DNA from: Fremontodendron californicum
Taxonomy: Eukaryota; Streptophyta; Magnoliopsida; Malvales; Malvaceae
Length of the DNA stretch: 64,000 nucleotides
Assembly (NCBI GenBank): GCA_030761205.1
Contig: JAULJL010000015.1
Location: 12,901,501-12,965,500, forward strand
Direction of reading: 5' to 3'
The position numbers were made by a program, and so were the translations under genes. Positions 37,398 to 48,593 of the stretch are shown here, piece by piece. Within the stretch, counting starts at the first letter, position 1; each line of letters begins with the position of its first letter. Below the pieces are notes generated by a model. The model did not search any database. It worked only from the letters and a program-made list of their open reading frames with translations, and had not been told where the DNA came from.

Positions 37398-37943
37398 ATG
37401 GGAAAGAAAATATTAAGTCAAGTGCAACAGAAGAAGCAATTCAACAGTTTGGTAAAGGTTTTGCGGCCCAAGGTCTACATCACTGACAGCTCCAGCTTCA
37501 AAAGCCTTGTTCAGGAGCTAACTGGTAATGGAAGAACTGTTTCAGAATTACCTTCACCTTCTTCTTCTTCTTTACCCCAAATTGTTGAGAAATTAGTGCC
37601 TGTTATTGAGGTCGAAGAAGATGATCCGGGAAACCCTGAAAGTAGCATGGAATCATCGTTTAATGCATCATCACTCGAGTCATTCCAGGTCTGCAACAAT
37701 TTAGCCTTGAGTGGTAGTACTGCAGCGATAAATCAAGGCTATGTTCCTAATTTGCCTTTCGATGACACGAATTCATCAGAATATGTTTTCATGAACCAAC
37801 AGGAGGATTCATTGGTATATGATGATCTTCAGGCATTGCTACTTGATGTCGATGAGCTATGTCGTCCTAGTTCCTTCAATGTCTATTCTCAAATTCAGCA
37901 GGAGGTGAGCATTTATGACTATGAGTTATCAGGACTAATATGA
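37398..37943 (+). CDS. VQ-motif protein, WRKY cofactor family (copy 1)
   Basis: Intronless frame of 181 residues. The basic start MGKKILSQVQQKKQ is followed by RPKVYITDSSSFKSLVQELT; the VQ motif FKSLVQELTG is at residues 34-43. The rest is acidic and Ser-rich (SPSSSSLPQ; EVEEDD) with a conserved C-terminal piece (QQEVSIYDYELSGL). VQ proteins are nuclear plant regulators that bind the C-terminal WRKY domain, mainly groups I and IIc, and tune defence or growth genes. Intronless structure and small size fit the family. A paralogue lies 2.1 kb downstream in the same orientation. The exact VQ subgroup cannot be assigned from sequence alone. Confidence 0.9.
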   Translation: MGKKILSQVQQKKQFNSLVKVLRPKVYITDSSSFKSLVQELTGNGRTVSELPSPSSSSLPQIVEKLVPVIEVEEDDPGNPESSMESSFNASSLESFQVCNNLALSGSTAAINQGYVPNLPFDDTNSSEYVFMNQQEDSLVYDDLQALLLDVDELCRPSSFNVYSQIQQEVSIYDYELSGLI

Positions 37944-38395
37944 AAGCCCTCTCAGCTCCATTAATTTCCTATATATGGTTTTTGTTGTAAATACAGATAT
38001 ATATTCATAGATTTTAGTACAATATAATATCAGAAGAGTGTATTAATTTATTATTTATTCCATTTCCATGTGTATTCTTTTCACATAGAAATGGTTTTTC
38101 ACTTTTCATTTGTATTTCTGCTGCTTTGTAAATACAGTTGAATGGGTGAAAAAAAAAGGCTTGAATGTGTATATATTTACCTTTTTGAGTATTTTTGCTG
38201 GAAAAACTGATTATTATTCAACTTCCATGGAGGACTGCAATTGAGAATAGCTGAAAGAAAATAAGGATTGTGACAGAAAACTACCAAAAGTAACCCTAAA
38301 TATAGAGAACAGAGGGAATCTGTTCAAATATAGATAGAAATGAATTCAGGGTATGCATGCATGCATGGTATTCTACGGTACTTAGAAACTAATCT

Positions 38396-38620
38396 TTAGA
38401 TTTGGCAACTCTGGACATGATATGATCATACGACACAAATACGATTAAAAAAATTAATTAAGACACGACACGACATGAAAAATAACACGAACACGATACG
38501 AATACACGAACATGAATTATAAACGTATCAATATTTATATAAATATATAATACTTTAAATACGATTATGACACGTGAAATTACGAACACGACATAGATAC
38601 ATGAATTGCCAGATCTAATT
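38396..38620. mobile_element. Short MITE with CGACACGACAC motifs
   Basis: Ends TTAGATTTGGCAACTC and GAATTGCCAGATCTAA are inverse. The body has GACACGACACGACATG and GAACACGACATAG units around an AT core. It lies between the two VQ genes. Confidence 0.6.
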
Positions 38621-39294
38621 ATCTTAAATATATAAATCCTTTAGCTAGCTAGCTCTCCAAGCTAATAATAAGTAACGATGTAATCTTAAAGTTTAACACA
38701 ATTCTAATTTCTGATTGCTTGCCGCAGTTGATCTTAGTAGGCATCAAGTGTTTGAAATGAATAAAATGTTTAAGAGTTTTTTTTTTTTTTTTAATTTTTA
38801 TGTTTGAGAGGTGAAAGATAAGAGTGGAGTAAAATTCTGTTTTCTGTTTTTTTTTTTCCTTAAATAATTGAGATTGTCATGAATTGAATTATGATTACTA
38901 AAAATTAGAGATCTGATAATTTTAAATGATACAAAATAAAAAATAAATACGATACGTTTAATAAATATGAAAACAGTATAATAAACACAATAAAATATGA
39001 AAAAAAAACCGAAATACATACACCAATTGATCTACTAAAAATTAAAAATCTAGCACTTACATTAAAAAAAAAAAAAAAACTTTGAGATATAGAGAAGAGA
39101 TCATATGCGGAAAATGTTTATATTCTATCTCTAGCTATTAGGCTGCAATTCGAAATTATTACTTTATATATCCTAAATAGTTTTTATCATTTTATTTATA
39201 TTTGAAATTATCGAAGATTGTACACTAATTATTAAAATTAAAAATTTAGTATTTTTTAACACATCGCATGACACGATTGACTATATTTGTTTCA
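38621..39294. other. AT-rich DNA between the VQ genes
   Basis: No gene. The 73-codon minus-strand frame at 38798 is Phe/Tyr low complexity. Confidence 0.4.
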
Positions 39295-39396
39295 ATTACT
39301 TTGGTTTGGTATTATAGTAAATGATGTGTTAATGAAAATTTAGTATTTTATTAACACATCACACGATTTACTATAATTTTACCAAACCAAAGTAAT
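39295..39396. repeat. Fold-back hairpin of about 100 bp
   Basis: ATTACTTTGGTTTGGTATTA in the left arm pairs with ACCAAACCAAAGTAAT in the right arm, and GATGTGTTAAT pairs with ATTAACACATC. Each arm is about 40 bp with one small bulge and the loop is about 20 nt. A piece of the loop side (AAATTTAGTATTTT, AACACATC) also repeats just upstream (39243-39265). Probably a tiny MITE; a small-RNA precursor is possible. Confidence 0.65.
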
Positions 39397-39513
39397 CCAC
39401 AGCATATATACTTAATTGCATTTCTTCAAAGATTCTTTAATTATTTTATTATTATTACTTAATACTTATTTTAAAGGACTTTGATACCTGAAAAGAGAGC
39501 CAGCTTTATAAAA

Positions 39514-39519
39514 TTGACC
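39514..39519 (+). promoter_or_regulatory. W-box upstream of second VQ gene
   Basis: TTGACC, 531 bp before the ATG at 40050, mirroring the site upstream of the first VQ gene. Confidence 0.3.
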
Positions 39520-40049
39520 AACATATTCTCTATCCCTTCACTGTAAACTACAAACCTTGGCATATATGCTAAAAAGACACCATCCTTTTTGAGAGGTTGA
39601 GAAGAAAATCTTACAGGGTTTGGTGATGGTTGGTATGGACTCCTATTATAAAACCTAATTTACTAATTTAGAAAGGATTTGCTTACCGGTGTCTATAAAT
39701 ATTGATTAAGAATTATTTAATTATTATTTTAAATTTTTTATATTTAATACATTATTTTTATAGAATTAAAAAAATTAATTATAATTTTTTTTTATAAATA
39801 TGTTTGATTATTTCCGCGATTCCAACCAAAACCAATTTTTTGGGCACAACAATTAACATTTCTTTAAAAAAAAAATCTTTTTGAGCACCTTTTCTTCATG
39901 TCCTGCGACTTGGTTCTTGTCCATAATAACCCACACAACTATCCATTTCATTGGAAACTTCGTATTTAATTAATTATATCTCTCTTAGATCAGATTCCTT
40001 TCATTGATCATAAAAAAATCCCAGTAAGATTTTCCTGAAATTAACAATA

Positions 40050-40484
40050 ATGGGAAAGAAGGTAAGTCAGATGGCATCAACAAAAATAACCAAGAACAAG
40101 AAGCAACTTGGCAGTCTAATAAAAGTTTTCAAGCCTAGGGTTTACATTACAGACTGCTCAAGCTTCAAGCAGCTTGTTCAAGAGCTAACCGGTAATCGGG
40201 GCCAAACTAATGCTAAACCTGAAGAAGTTGAGAAGGTCCCGGTCATACAAAGTGAAGACGAATTCGGAGAAATAGCTGCCACCACAAGATTATCTATGGA
40301 TTCATGGTTCAGTTCATTCGAGTTATGTGATCAAGCATTTAAATCGGAAGAAATAAATCAACTAATAACCAGCCTGATGCAGCCAGCTGATGATGACATC
40401 TCAATGTTTGATGATTTGTGTTTGTCGACGAACCAACAGACGGATTGGTTAGCATTCCAGAGTCTCTTGAGTCATGGCTTTTAG
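40050..40484 (+). CDS. VQ-motif protein, WRKY cofactor family (copy 2, C-terminally shortened)
   Basis: Intronless frame of 144 residues. It shares with copy 1 the basic start (MGKK) and the block PRVYITDCSSFKQLVQELTG; the VQ motif FKQLVQELTG is at residues 39-48. An acidic middle and the DDISMFDDLCL region follow. The frame ends at TAG (40482-40484). The same frame runs on for 19 sense codons to a TAA at 40542, and that part (PYYSCYIQQEQEVS) still resembles the C-terminus of copy 1 (NVYSQIQQEVS). So copy 2 has probably lost its tail by a nonsense change. The VQ core is intact and the protein may still bind WRKY partners. Confidence 0.85.
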   Translation: MGKKVSQMASTKITKNKKQLGSLIKVFKPRVYITDCSSFKQLVQELTGNRGQTNAKPEEVEKVPVIQSEDEFGEIAATTRLSMDSWFSSFELCDQAFKSEEINQLITSLMQPADDDISMFDDLCLSTNQQTDWLAFQSLLSHGF

Positions 40485-40544
40485 GATGCTGAGGCTCAGC
40501 CATATTATTCTTGCTACATTCAGCAAGAACAAGAGGTCAGCTAA
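40485..40544 (+). pseudogene. Cut-off C-terminal codons of the second VQ gene
   Basis: Nineteen in-frame codons between the TAG at 40482 and the TAA at 40542. Their translation matches the last part of the upstream paralogue, including the QQE..EVS motif. Confidence 0.6.
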
Positions 40545-41198
40545 TATGAGGTGCTTGTTCCATTACAAGTGCCGCTGCAAACAAATGTAGAACGTTGCAA
40601 AAGCCTGATTTAATTGATTGATGTATTAATTCACTTCGTTCATAAACAATTGCATGCAGAGATGCAACTTATATAAAAACATGTATCTTGTACAGAAAGT
40701 TCAAATGTTGTTATTCCTCCATACGAGCTAAAGGGTGCAAAAGTTCAAGTGCCTCATATTTTCTTTTGAACATGTTCGAATGTATTTAAAAAAAAAAAAA
40801 AAACTTAGAAGGATATGGTCCTAGAAAGCATGGACTCAGACATCTAATAACATGTATGACAACGAATACTGATATGGTGACACAATTTTAAAAAAAATTA
40901 GGACATAAGGTAAGATGCAACAATAAAAAAATATTTTTATATATTTTTTAATATATAAATATTGATATTTTTCATTAAGATAAAATCAAATTTTCAACAA
41001 AACTTTCTTATCATTAAATTTCTGTTACCAAAAAAATGATGTTCAAAATTCAACTACTCAGCCCTCAAATTTAAACCAAGAGTTCGAATGCCTAATCTCA
41101 AATAAAACCCAAATTATCTCAATCCATATTTACAAACTTGTATGTGGTATAGATCGTGACAGTGCTTATAAAAGTGAAGCGGTATAAGGTGCAAATTT

Positions 41199-41733
41199 TA
41201 TCAGTGATGGTTCAAATTTATAATCAATCTTTCAATTGGTGTAACTTTATCATTATATTTTTAATTTTGAAACAAATTTATCATCATACTTTAAATTTTG
41301 AGGCAATTAAAGAATATTCATTAGAAAATTTTGTTAAAAACTGTTTTTACAGTTCAAAAAATATTTTGAAAAAGATATAACAAAGAAAAAACAACCATAA
41401 AATTAATTTTATTTTTTATTAAATATAATGCCACGTAATTCAAATTTTTTATTTTACTTTTTTCTTATTTTATCATGACATTTTCTACTACGTACATATA
41501 ATATCATATCATACTTTTTCGGTTGATCTTGACATTTTTTCCTTGCCATGTCTGTTTTCAGAGTTATTTTTGAATTATAAACAATTTTTAATAGAATTTT
41601 CTTATTAATATTCTTTAATTGCTTTATTGCTTTAAGATTTGAAGTATAATAATAAATTTGTTTCAAAATCGAAAGTGTAATAATAAAACTACATCAGTTA
41701 AAAGATTAATAATAAATTTAAATCACTCACGTT
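41199..41733. mobile_element. Fold-back element of about 535 bp
   Basis: The left arm (GTTCAAATTTATAATCAATC; TTTTGAAACAAATTTATCAT; AATTAAAGAATATT) is matched in inverse over about 190 bp by the right arm, ending at TAAATTTAAATCACTCACG. Two short frames here, one on each strand, are mirror images of the same arms and are not genes. No transposase. Boundaries good to about 10 bp. Confidence 0.7.
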
Positions 41734-41746
41734 AGTAGAGAGGAGC

Positions 41747-44040
41747 TTTTTATTTTTATTTTTATTTTTATAAGCCATATTTTCATTGATTTTCATTGAT
41801 AAAGAAAGTCTTAAAGAACATAGCAGAGACTAGTGTCATAAGACACCAAGTCAAACTAGATTAGCCCCCAGATAAATAAAAAAAAGGATTTTGCTAAGGT
41901 TACTATATATAGTAATATCTTCATTCAGTGTATCGGAAATGATGAATAAAGTTGTCAACTTTTGCATTTAATACAATATTATTACTATAAATAGTATATT
42001 AACTAACTTTAACAAGTGCTCTAAGGGCACTCGTTAGCAAAACCCATAAAAAAAAAAAAAAAAACTTACAAAACATAGATCCCACTAACACCCATTGGCC
42101 TATTCAAATTAAATAAACCCCCTACAAACACGAGAAAGCCAATCTGCAGATCCTTTACACAACATTTTACCACCAAGCCATTAGTTCCGTTTCTCTGTTA
42201 ACCCCTGCTTTGGCTAAGGCATCTGCTAATCCATTAGCCTCCCTATAATCTAAATCTTGTGTAGTTTCACATTGCCAATCATGGACCATAATCTGTCAAT
42301 CTCCAAGGTCGCGTCTTTCTATTGTTACAACAATTAACCGTTATTACCGAATCAGATTCCATTTCTAAACCCTGCCCTTTATATCTTTCATTTTGCACGA
42401 ACATTTGGAGGGCACATTTGATGGCGATCAGTTCTGCTGCACTTAAGTCCATATCTCCCAATGGACAAGAGAAGACAGCAAGTATTGCACCCTTGGCATC
42501 TCTCAAAATACCACCACATCCTGCCGACCTAGACTGTCCTCTCGAAGAACCATCCACATTGAATTTGAGAAGTTCCTATTCAGGGGGAATCCAATAACTT
42601 AAAATTCTATAAGAGTTAGTAGTAGGTTTCTGACAACAAGAAGCAGGATCGATCCACCACCTCGACTCTAGCCATAATTCCTCCTTTTCAACAACTTTAA
42701 TCCAATAAGCAGATCGAAGTTTCCCAAGAAAAAGAAGCTCATCCCCATTGAGTTTTTATGATCAAACTCAAAGACCACCTCATTCCTCATCAACCAAATT
42801 GACCAAAAAGCTGCAGCCACCGATGCTACCCGCCACTCTCTCAAAATATTGAAAAATGACATCTCTAAACATTGTAATAAGAACTGTCTTACAAATAATG
42901 GTTGACACCATTTTATATTCCACCATCTAAGGAATCCACACCAGAATTGATACATCCATAAGCATGCAAAAAATACATGATTCATATCCTCCTCATTCAG
43001 ATAGCACTAAGGGCATAGACAACTTGTTTCTGATAAAGGTAATCTCTATTTTTCAAGAAAGTTTTAATTGGAATTCTATCCATGATAACTAACCCAAGAA
43101 GCATTGTACTTTTGTTGGAATCTTTAGCTTCCATAAGTGACTCAACTCAGGCAAATAAAAAATGTCATCAGATTGAATGAGTAAATTCGACATCTTTTTC
43201 ACTGTGAACATACCTTTACTGTCAAATTCCTACACAATTTGATCTCTCTGAGAAGGAAACAAGTAGACGTCTTCAAGGAGTGAGCAAAGCTCCTCTATCC
43301 ACCTCTTCTCTCTGTCCATCAATGGTCTTGAAAAGAAAACATGCCAATAATTATGATTGAAACAGTTATTCAAAGAATATTCCACCACTTTTGCATTTCT
43401 TTCCCTCCCCAAACGAAATAGTTTTGGAAACACAGTTCGGAACGGTTTATCCCCACACCATTTATCAAACCAAAACAGAATATCATTCCCATTCCCCACC
43501 ATCCATAGGCAACTTTCCATTCCAATATATGAATTAACAAATTCATCATTAGCAAGGTTCATCGCATCTCTCCAAACTGCTGAGATGTTCCTTAACTTCT
43601 CTTTGCAAGGAAGCCAGTTTTGAATATCAAATCCATATTTCGCATTAATCAGCTTACGCCATAGGGAGTTGGGTTCTGTCGCATATCTCCACCACCACTT
43701 AGCTAACAAAGCTGAGTTTGTAATGTTAAGATCAGGGACGCCGAGCCGACCTTGTTTCTTTTGCTTACACACCTTTTTTCAGCATACCTTGGCCATTTTC
43801 TTCTGCTTTCCGCCTTCTCCCCATAGGAATGATTTTCTGATCTTATCAATCTCCTTAATGACTCCTTTAGGCGCTTTAAAAATTAACATATGATATATCG
43901 GGAGATTTGAGAGTATAGAATTAATGAGGACCAACCTACCTCCAAAGGATAAGTACTTCATTTTCCATAAGGCTAGCTTCGCTTTGGTTTTCTGGATCAC
44001 TGGTTTCCACATACTCATTCGCCTAGGATTAGTCCACATA
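41747..44040 (-). mobile_element. 5'-truncated L1-type LINE, copy 1
   Basis: On the minus strand the order is: end of the reverse transcriptase domain (LALWKMKYLSFGGRLVLINS; APKGVIKEIDKIRKSFLWG, about 44040-43779); a zf-RVT-like connector (NHVFFACLWMYQFWC, near 42980); and an RNase H domain (VDGSSRGQ, SAAELIAIKCAL, MESDSVITVN, 42560-42320). Asp, Glu and Asp in these three motifs match RNase H catalytic positions. A TTTTTATTTTTATTTTT run at 41747-41772 may be the 3' A-rich tail. Frames are broken by stops and shifts, and most of the RT, the endonuclease and ORF1 are missing. A MITE interrupts it at 41885-42045. Confidence 0.85.
41885..42045. mobile_element. 161-bp Mutator-type MITE, copy 2
   Basis: Same family as 16652-16823: the right end GGGCACTCGTTAGCAAAACCC is well kept and the left end (AGGATTTTGCTAAGG) is eroded. 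Flanked by ATAAAAAAA on both sides (41876-41884 and 42046-42054), although the A-rich site makes this less decisive. It lies inside LINE copy 1; LINE copy 2 lacks it at the matching place (after CCAGATAAAT). Confidence 0.8.
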
Positions 44041-44049
44041 CTCATTCTC

Positions 44050-47000
44050 TTTTCAGAAGGTATTCCTTCGTTAATAATAATTAATGAAGACTCCCCAGCA
44101 ACCCGAAGGTGGATCCATGAATATATTAAGTCGAGAATATTGCCTTATTTATTAAAAAAAAAATCAATTTAAAAAGAAATTGAATGATCATGAGTGTATA
44201 AATTATCATTAAAACATGAATATAAAAACATGCATAATTAACAAGGCATGACAAGTATTTTATTATAACATGGCAAGAAAAATGAATGACATGACATGCT
44301 TGACATGGCAAACTCTAAATGACATGGCACCTGGATAAATGACATGGCATACGAATGAATGACATGGCCTGCTTTAAATGACATAGCGCATGGATGAATG
44401 GCATGTCATATGAATGAATGAACGACATGGCATGCTTGACATGTCAAAATTTGAATGACATGGCATGCTTGACATGGCAAAATCGGAATGCCATCGCATA
44501 TGAATGAAAGACATGGCATACGAATGAATGACATGGCATATGGATTAATGGCATGGCATGCTTGACATGGTTAAAATCTAAATGATATAGCATATGAATG
44601 AATGACATGGCATGGCATGCTTGACGTGGCAAAATCTAAATGACATGGCACATGAATGAATGACATGGCAAAAGAATTAATGACATGGCATGCTTGACAT
44701 GGCACATGAATGAATGACATGGCATGCTTGACATGGCAAAAACTAAATGTCATGGCACATGAATTAATGACATGGCATAATCGACATGGCACATGAATGA
44801 ATGACACGGCTAAAGAATTAATGACATGGCATGCTTGACATGGCACATAAATGGATGACATGGCATAATCTAAATGATATGGCATATGCATGCATGACAT
44901 AATCCAAATGATATGGCATAATCTAAATGATATGGCATGTGAATGAATGACATAGCATGCTTGACACAGCAAAATCTTATTATGGCAACTTTAATATAGA
45001 ATGACATCAACATGAAATATTCATGGACATAGAATTTTCATGTGAGGAATCATACAAATAGCATATGTCGGAAAATATTACCGCACTCCCTGGCAAAGCT
45101 TGGAAAATAATTCTTTCCTATGATATTTATATGATTCCGGATAAAACAAAATCCAATACCTTTCGATTCCATAAACACGTGCTTTGAATAATTTTTTAAC
45201 CTCCCCGGCAACCCGACAAAGGTTAGGAACTAATTCTCGCCAAATATTTAGGAAATTGAAAAATATGTTTTATGCCAAATTAAATAAAAAAATATTTTAA
45301 AACATGCAATGCATGAAAGTGTATTTCTCCCTTGAAGTAAGGACATCTGCATACCTAAAAAAGGTATCCGACTACCTTTGAAAGAAACTTAAATTGGATT
45401 TTCAAAAACCGAATGACTTTGGGCTCGGATTGGGATGAAAATGGCCTTATTGCCGAATACCCCCCCTAAAACAAATCTAGTTTCCTCTTTTTTGAAACCC
45501 GATTTTACTATCCATGACCCGATTTTTGTAAAATCAATTTTTTATCCTTAAGATGACATGGAAATCAACCTAAAATAGTAGCTAATGACTCAAATCAGCC
45601 CCTCATTTTTACAAAAAAAAAAAAAAAAAATTTGTTTAGAAAACCCTATTTCTGCCTCCTAAAACCAGTTTTGAAAAGCTATTTTTTTTACCCTTTGTAA
45701 AAAATTCAAAAAATCTGAAAAAAATAAGTATAGACTTGAAACATGATGGTATTTATGGGAAAAATTGGTTTAAGTTTTGGACTAAAGATGCCTTGAACGA
45801 ATTTGCATTAAAGTCAGAACAGTAGACTAAAAACTGTTCTACCGAAAACCATTTTTTCAACCTTGATAAAAAATTCTAAAAATCTTGGAAAAAATACCAG
45901 GGCATCCTCTAAGGTCTACTAAATGTGGTTAAAAATATTTTTATTTTGACAAAAGGAACTTTGTGAAAACAAATGCCTACTTAAACTATCACTCTTTCAA
46001 TTAGTATACACAAAAAAACTTTGGCTAGAGACCATTAATTGGCCTTAACCAAAAATCAAGTTGAAAGTGGTATGAATGCATGATTCTACAATCAACAAAC
46101 ATATGAAAATGATCAATCATGAGCTAAAAATATAAACAATCAAAAGAAAATCAAGGTTGGCTCAATGATTGGTTCCTTGGACATAGTCCCACCTAACCAA
46201 AATTACTTGATAAAAATCAAGATCCTCAAGTTTCTCAAACCTTTTATTTGATTTTTTTTAAAAAGAAAAACCAAAGGAGAAAATATATCCTACCGCAATG
46301 GTGAAACCCACAATCAACAAGCAAGCAAGAAAATCACGCATAGACAAGCACAATAAGCCCTCTAGGTTTCGGCCAAAATGGAAATATGTTGAAATTTTTT
46401 ATCAACTTTGTTATTTTGTAAAGAATAAAGAAAAGAAAACCTTTAGAAATTTATTTTGAAAACCTTTTATTCAACAAAGAAAGTTAACAATCACATGAAA
46501 AAGAAAAGAAAAATAACATGAAATCCAAGTAAATAAATGAAAAAGAAAGAAAGAAATAGCTACCTAGCTAAGCTTTCCTTCCAAGCTTCTTCTCTTTTTT
46601 CTCCTTGAGAGGTTTTTTTCCTTTTTCTCCTTTTCTCTCATGAGTGTGGTGAATAGCCTTTAAAAAAAATGAATTCTTCTCCTCCTTTGCTGCTGGCAGA
46701 ATGCCCCCTCTAATATTGGTGTGCTCAACTTTTTTTTAGCCTTTGTCATGCTTTGCATGCTTTCCCAACATCCTTACCACATGGCCAATCTTTGTCCCCT
46801 CCTTGCATGATGTTTTCCTTAAAGGTTCTTGTCCTCCTTTTGCATGATTCTTTTCTTAAATTAAGGGTTTCCTAATCTCTCGTTGGCCAATAATGCCACC
46901 TAGATTATTCTTGTCTCCTATCTCTACAAAATATCTAAGCCACTTGTCATGATCATATGGTTACTACCAAAATATCTTCCTAGGTGGCATTTTTAATCCT

Positions 47001-48577
47001 ATTTGGCATTATCACATAGCCTTCACATGCTATTCACATGGCCATCACATGGCTTTGCAATTTGGAGGCCTCCCATTGGCCAAAAATGCCATGTAGGCAA
47101 GTAGTGGTGAATCTTGTCCTTTCTTAAAAATGTCATATTGCTATTCAATCTTGGCCATTTTATTTAAGATGATCACACCTCCTCTTCCACTCAATAAGCT
47201 GGCCAAAAATGGCCTGGAATTTTCCAGGCCATTCCTCTTTTTTTATTTGCAAAGTGGCCCTCTTCGATTTTTCCGAAAAAATTGCATTTTGTCTCACAAG
47301 CTTAATTTATTTGCAAATGGACCCTAATTTTGAATTTTTCTTTTTTAATCCATCCCATCCAATATAAAACTCAGTTTTGGAGGTTTTCATAATTTTTCGA
47401 GCTCGGGTTATATTTTTCCCGGATTTTTCTCTAAAGTTTCAATTTAGTGCCTCCCAAACTTTGTCTATTTCCATTTGAGCTCCGATTCTGTATTTTTCTT
47501 CTCCAATCCCTTCCATAAAATATAAAACTTAGTTCTAAAAGTTTTCATAATTTTTCGAGCTCGTTTTCTATTTTTCCGAAATTTTCTCTTAAAATTGCAG
47601 ATTAGTCTCCCGGATTTAGCACGTTTGCGTTTTAGCCCCAATTTTGGGTTTTCTTCTTCTCATTTCCTTATTTCCATCCTAAAACTCAGTTCTGGAAAGA
47701 TTTGCAACTTTTTCGAGCTCGGATTCTACTTTTTTCGGATTTTCCAAAATTGCCCTTTAGCCGCTGAAACCTTGATTTTACTTGAAATGGGCCAAATTTT
47801 CGAAATTTATTTTTCCACTTCCTTTTTCATATAGTGAATTGGAGTTGGACCGAAAATGCCCAATTTTTACATCCGAATTCCTCTCCGATTTAGTTTTTCC
47901 TTTTTCCTCAATATTGGAAAATTTTTCGTTTTTCCGTTTCTCCTCCAATCGGCTTTTCCTTGGGATCCACTTCAAATTGGGACTTGGTATATTTTTATTT
48001 ATTTATCCTTTATCAACTCGGGACTTCAATTTCACCGAATCGGACCATCTCTGCAGCTTTCGCCAAATTTGTGGTTTTCTTATTTATTCATTAAATCTTT
48101 ATTTTTCTTTCTCTCTTCAAACCACATCTTCCTTCAACTCCGCTTCAAAATTGGACCTTCCAATATCCATATTTATTGATCTTAATCCATTTGGAACCTC
48201 CAATTTCGTCCAATTTGATCGTTTACGTACTTTTCCCCAAATTTGCAAAATTTCTCATTTTTCCTACACTGAATTTTGTAATTTGTCTTTCAAAGTCTCT
48301 ATCTTCAATTGTAGATCTTTGATTGTCAAAATTCATTCACCATTGTTTAATTCAACTTCAAATCTTGATTTTGACTGAGAGTTTACTTTTTCAGTGGTTG
48401 ACTTTTCGAGGTTGACTTTTGGGAGTTGACTTTTTTCGGATTGAGTTTTCGTGTTGACTTCCGAATCAAAGTCTTGGAGACCTATCTGTGGAATGGTGAA
48501 AGTCTCTTTGCATTTCGGGAAGTTGAAAGGAGGAACTCACCTTGTTTAGGGGGCCTAGACAAAATTTGGTGTCTACA
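44050..48577 (-). mobile_element. Gypsy-type 3' LTR (left boundary not found)
   Basis: The right edge is sharp: on the minus strand, AAAGAGGGGCAGC (a Gypsy polypurine tract) runs directly into TGTAGACACCAAATTTTG, a known style of LTR start. From there leftward to about 44050 the DNA shows no gene. It contains repeated CCCCGGCAACCCG motifs (44094, 45205), pyrimidine-rich runs with recurring TTTTTCGAGCTCG (47395, 47553, 47710), and the minisatellite at 44267-44985. Its length would fit the multi-kb LTRs of Tat/Ogre-type elements. No partner LTR is in the window. The 198-codon plus frame at 47782 is Phe/Ser-rich and has no recognisable domain. Confidence 0.6.
44267..44985. repeat. GACATGGCA/TGCTTGACATGG minisatellite
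   Basis: About 700 bp built from variants of ATGACATGGCATGCTTGACATGGCA and AATCTAAATGACATGG spaced by GAATGAATG. Units are irregular (roughly 10-35 bp), unlike the ordered array at 54861. A 133-codon minus-strand frame here translates the repeat (CHVIHS, CQACHVI) and is not a gene. Confidence 0.85.
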
Positions 48578-48590
48578 GCTGCCCCTCTTT
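48565..48590 (-). other. Polypurine tract and LTR junction of the Gypsy-type element
   Basis: Minus strand: GTCAAAGAGGGGCAGC (polypurine tract, 48578-48593), then TGTAGACACC (LTR start at 48577). Confidence 0.7.
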
Positions 48591-48593
48591 GAC

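Noticed and set aside
41156..41666. Two short frames, one on each strand
   Set aside because: They are mirror images created by the arms of the fold-back element at 41199-41733.
42322..42597. 91-codon plus frame
   Set aside because: Antisense of the RNase H domain in LINE copy 1.
44571..44972. 133-codon minus-strand frame (Cys/His-rich)
   Set aside because: It translates the GACATGG minisatellite; the repeating CHVIHS pattern follows the DNA repeat and is not a zinc-finger protein.
47782..48378. 198-codon plus-strand frame, the longest single frame in the LTR region
   Set aside because: Phe/Ser/Leu-rich, runs through pyrimidine-rich LTR DNA opposite to the element's strand, and matches no family I know.
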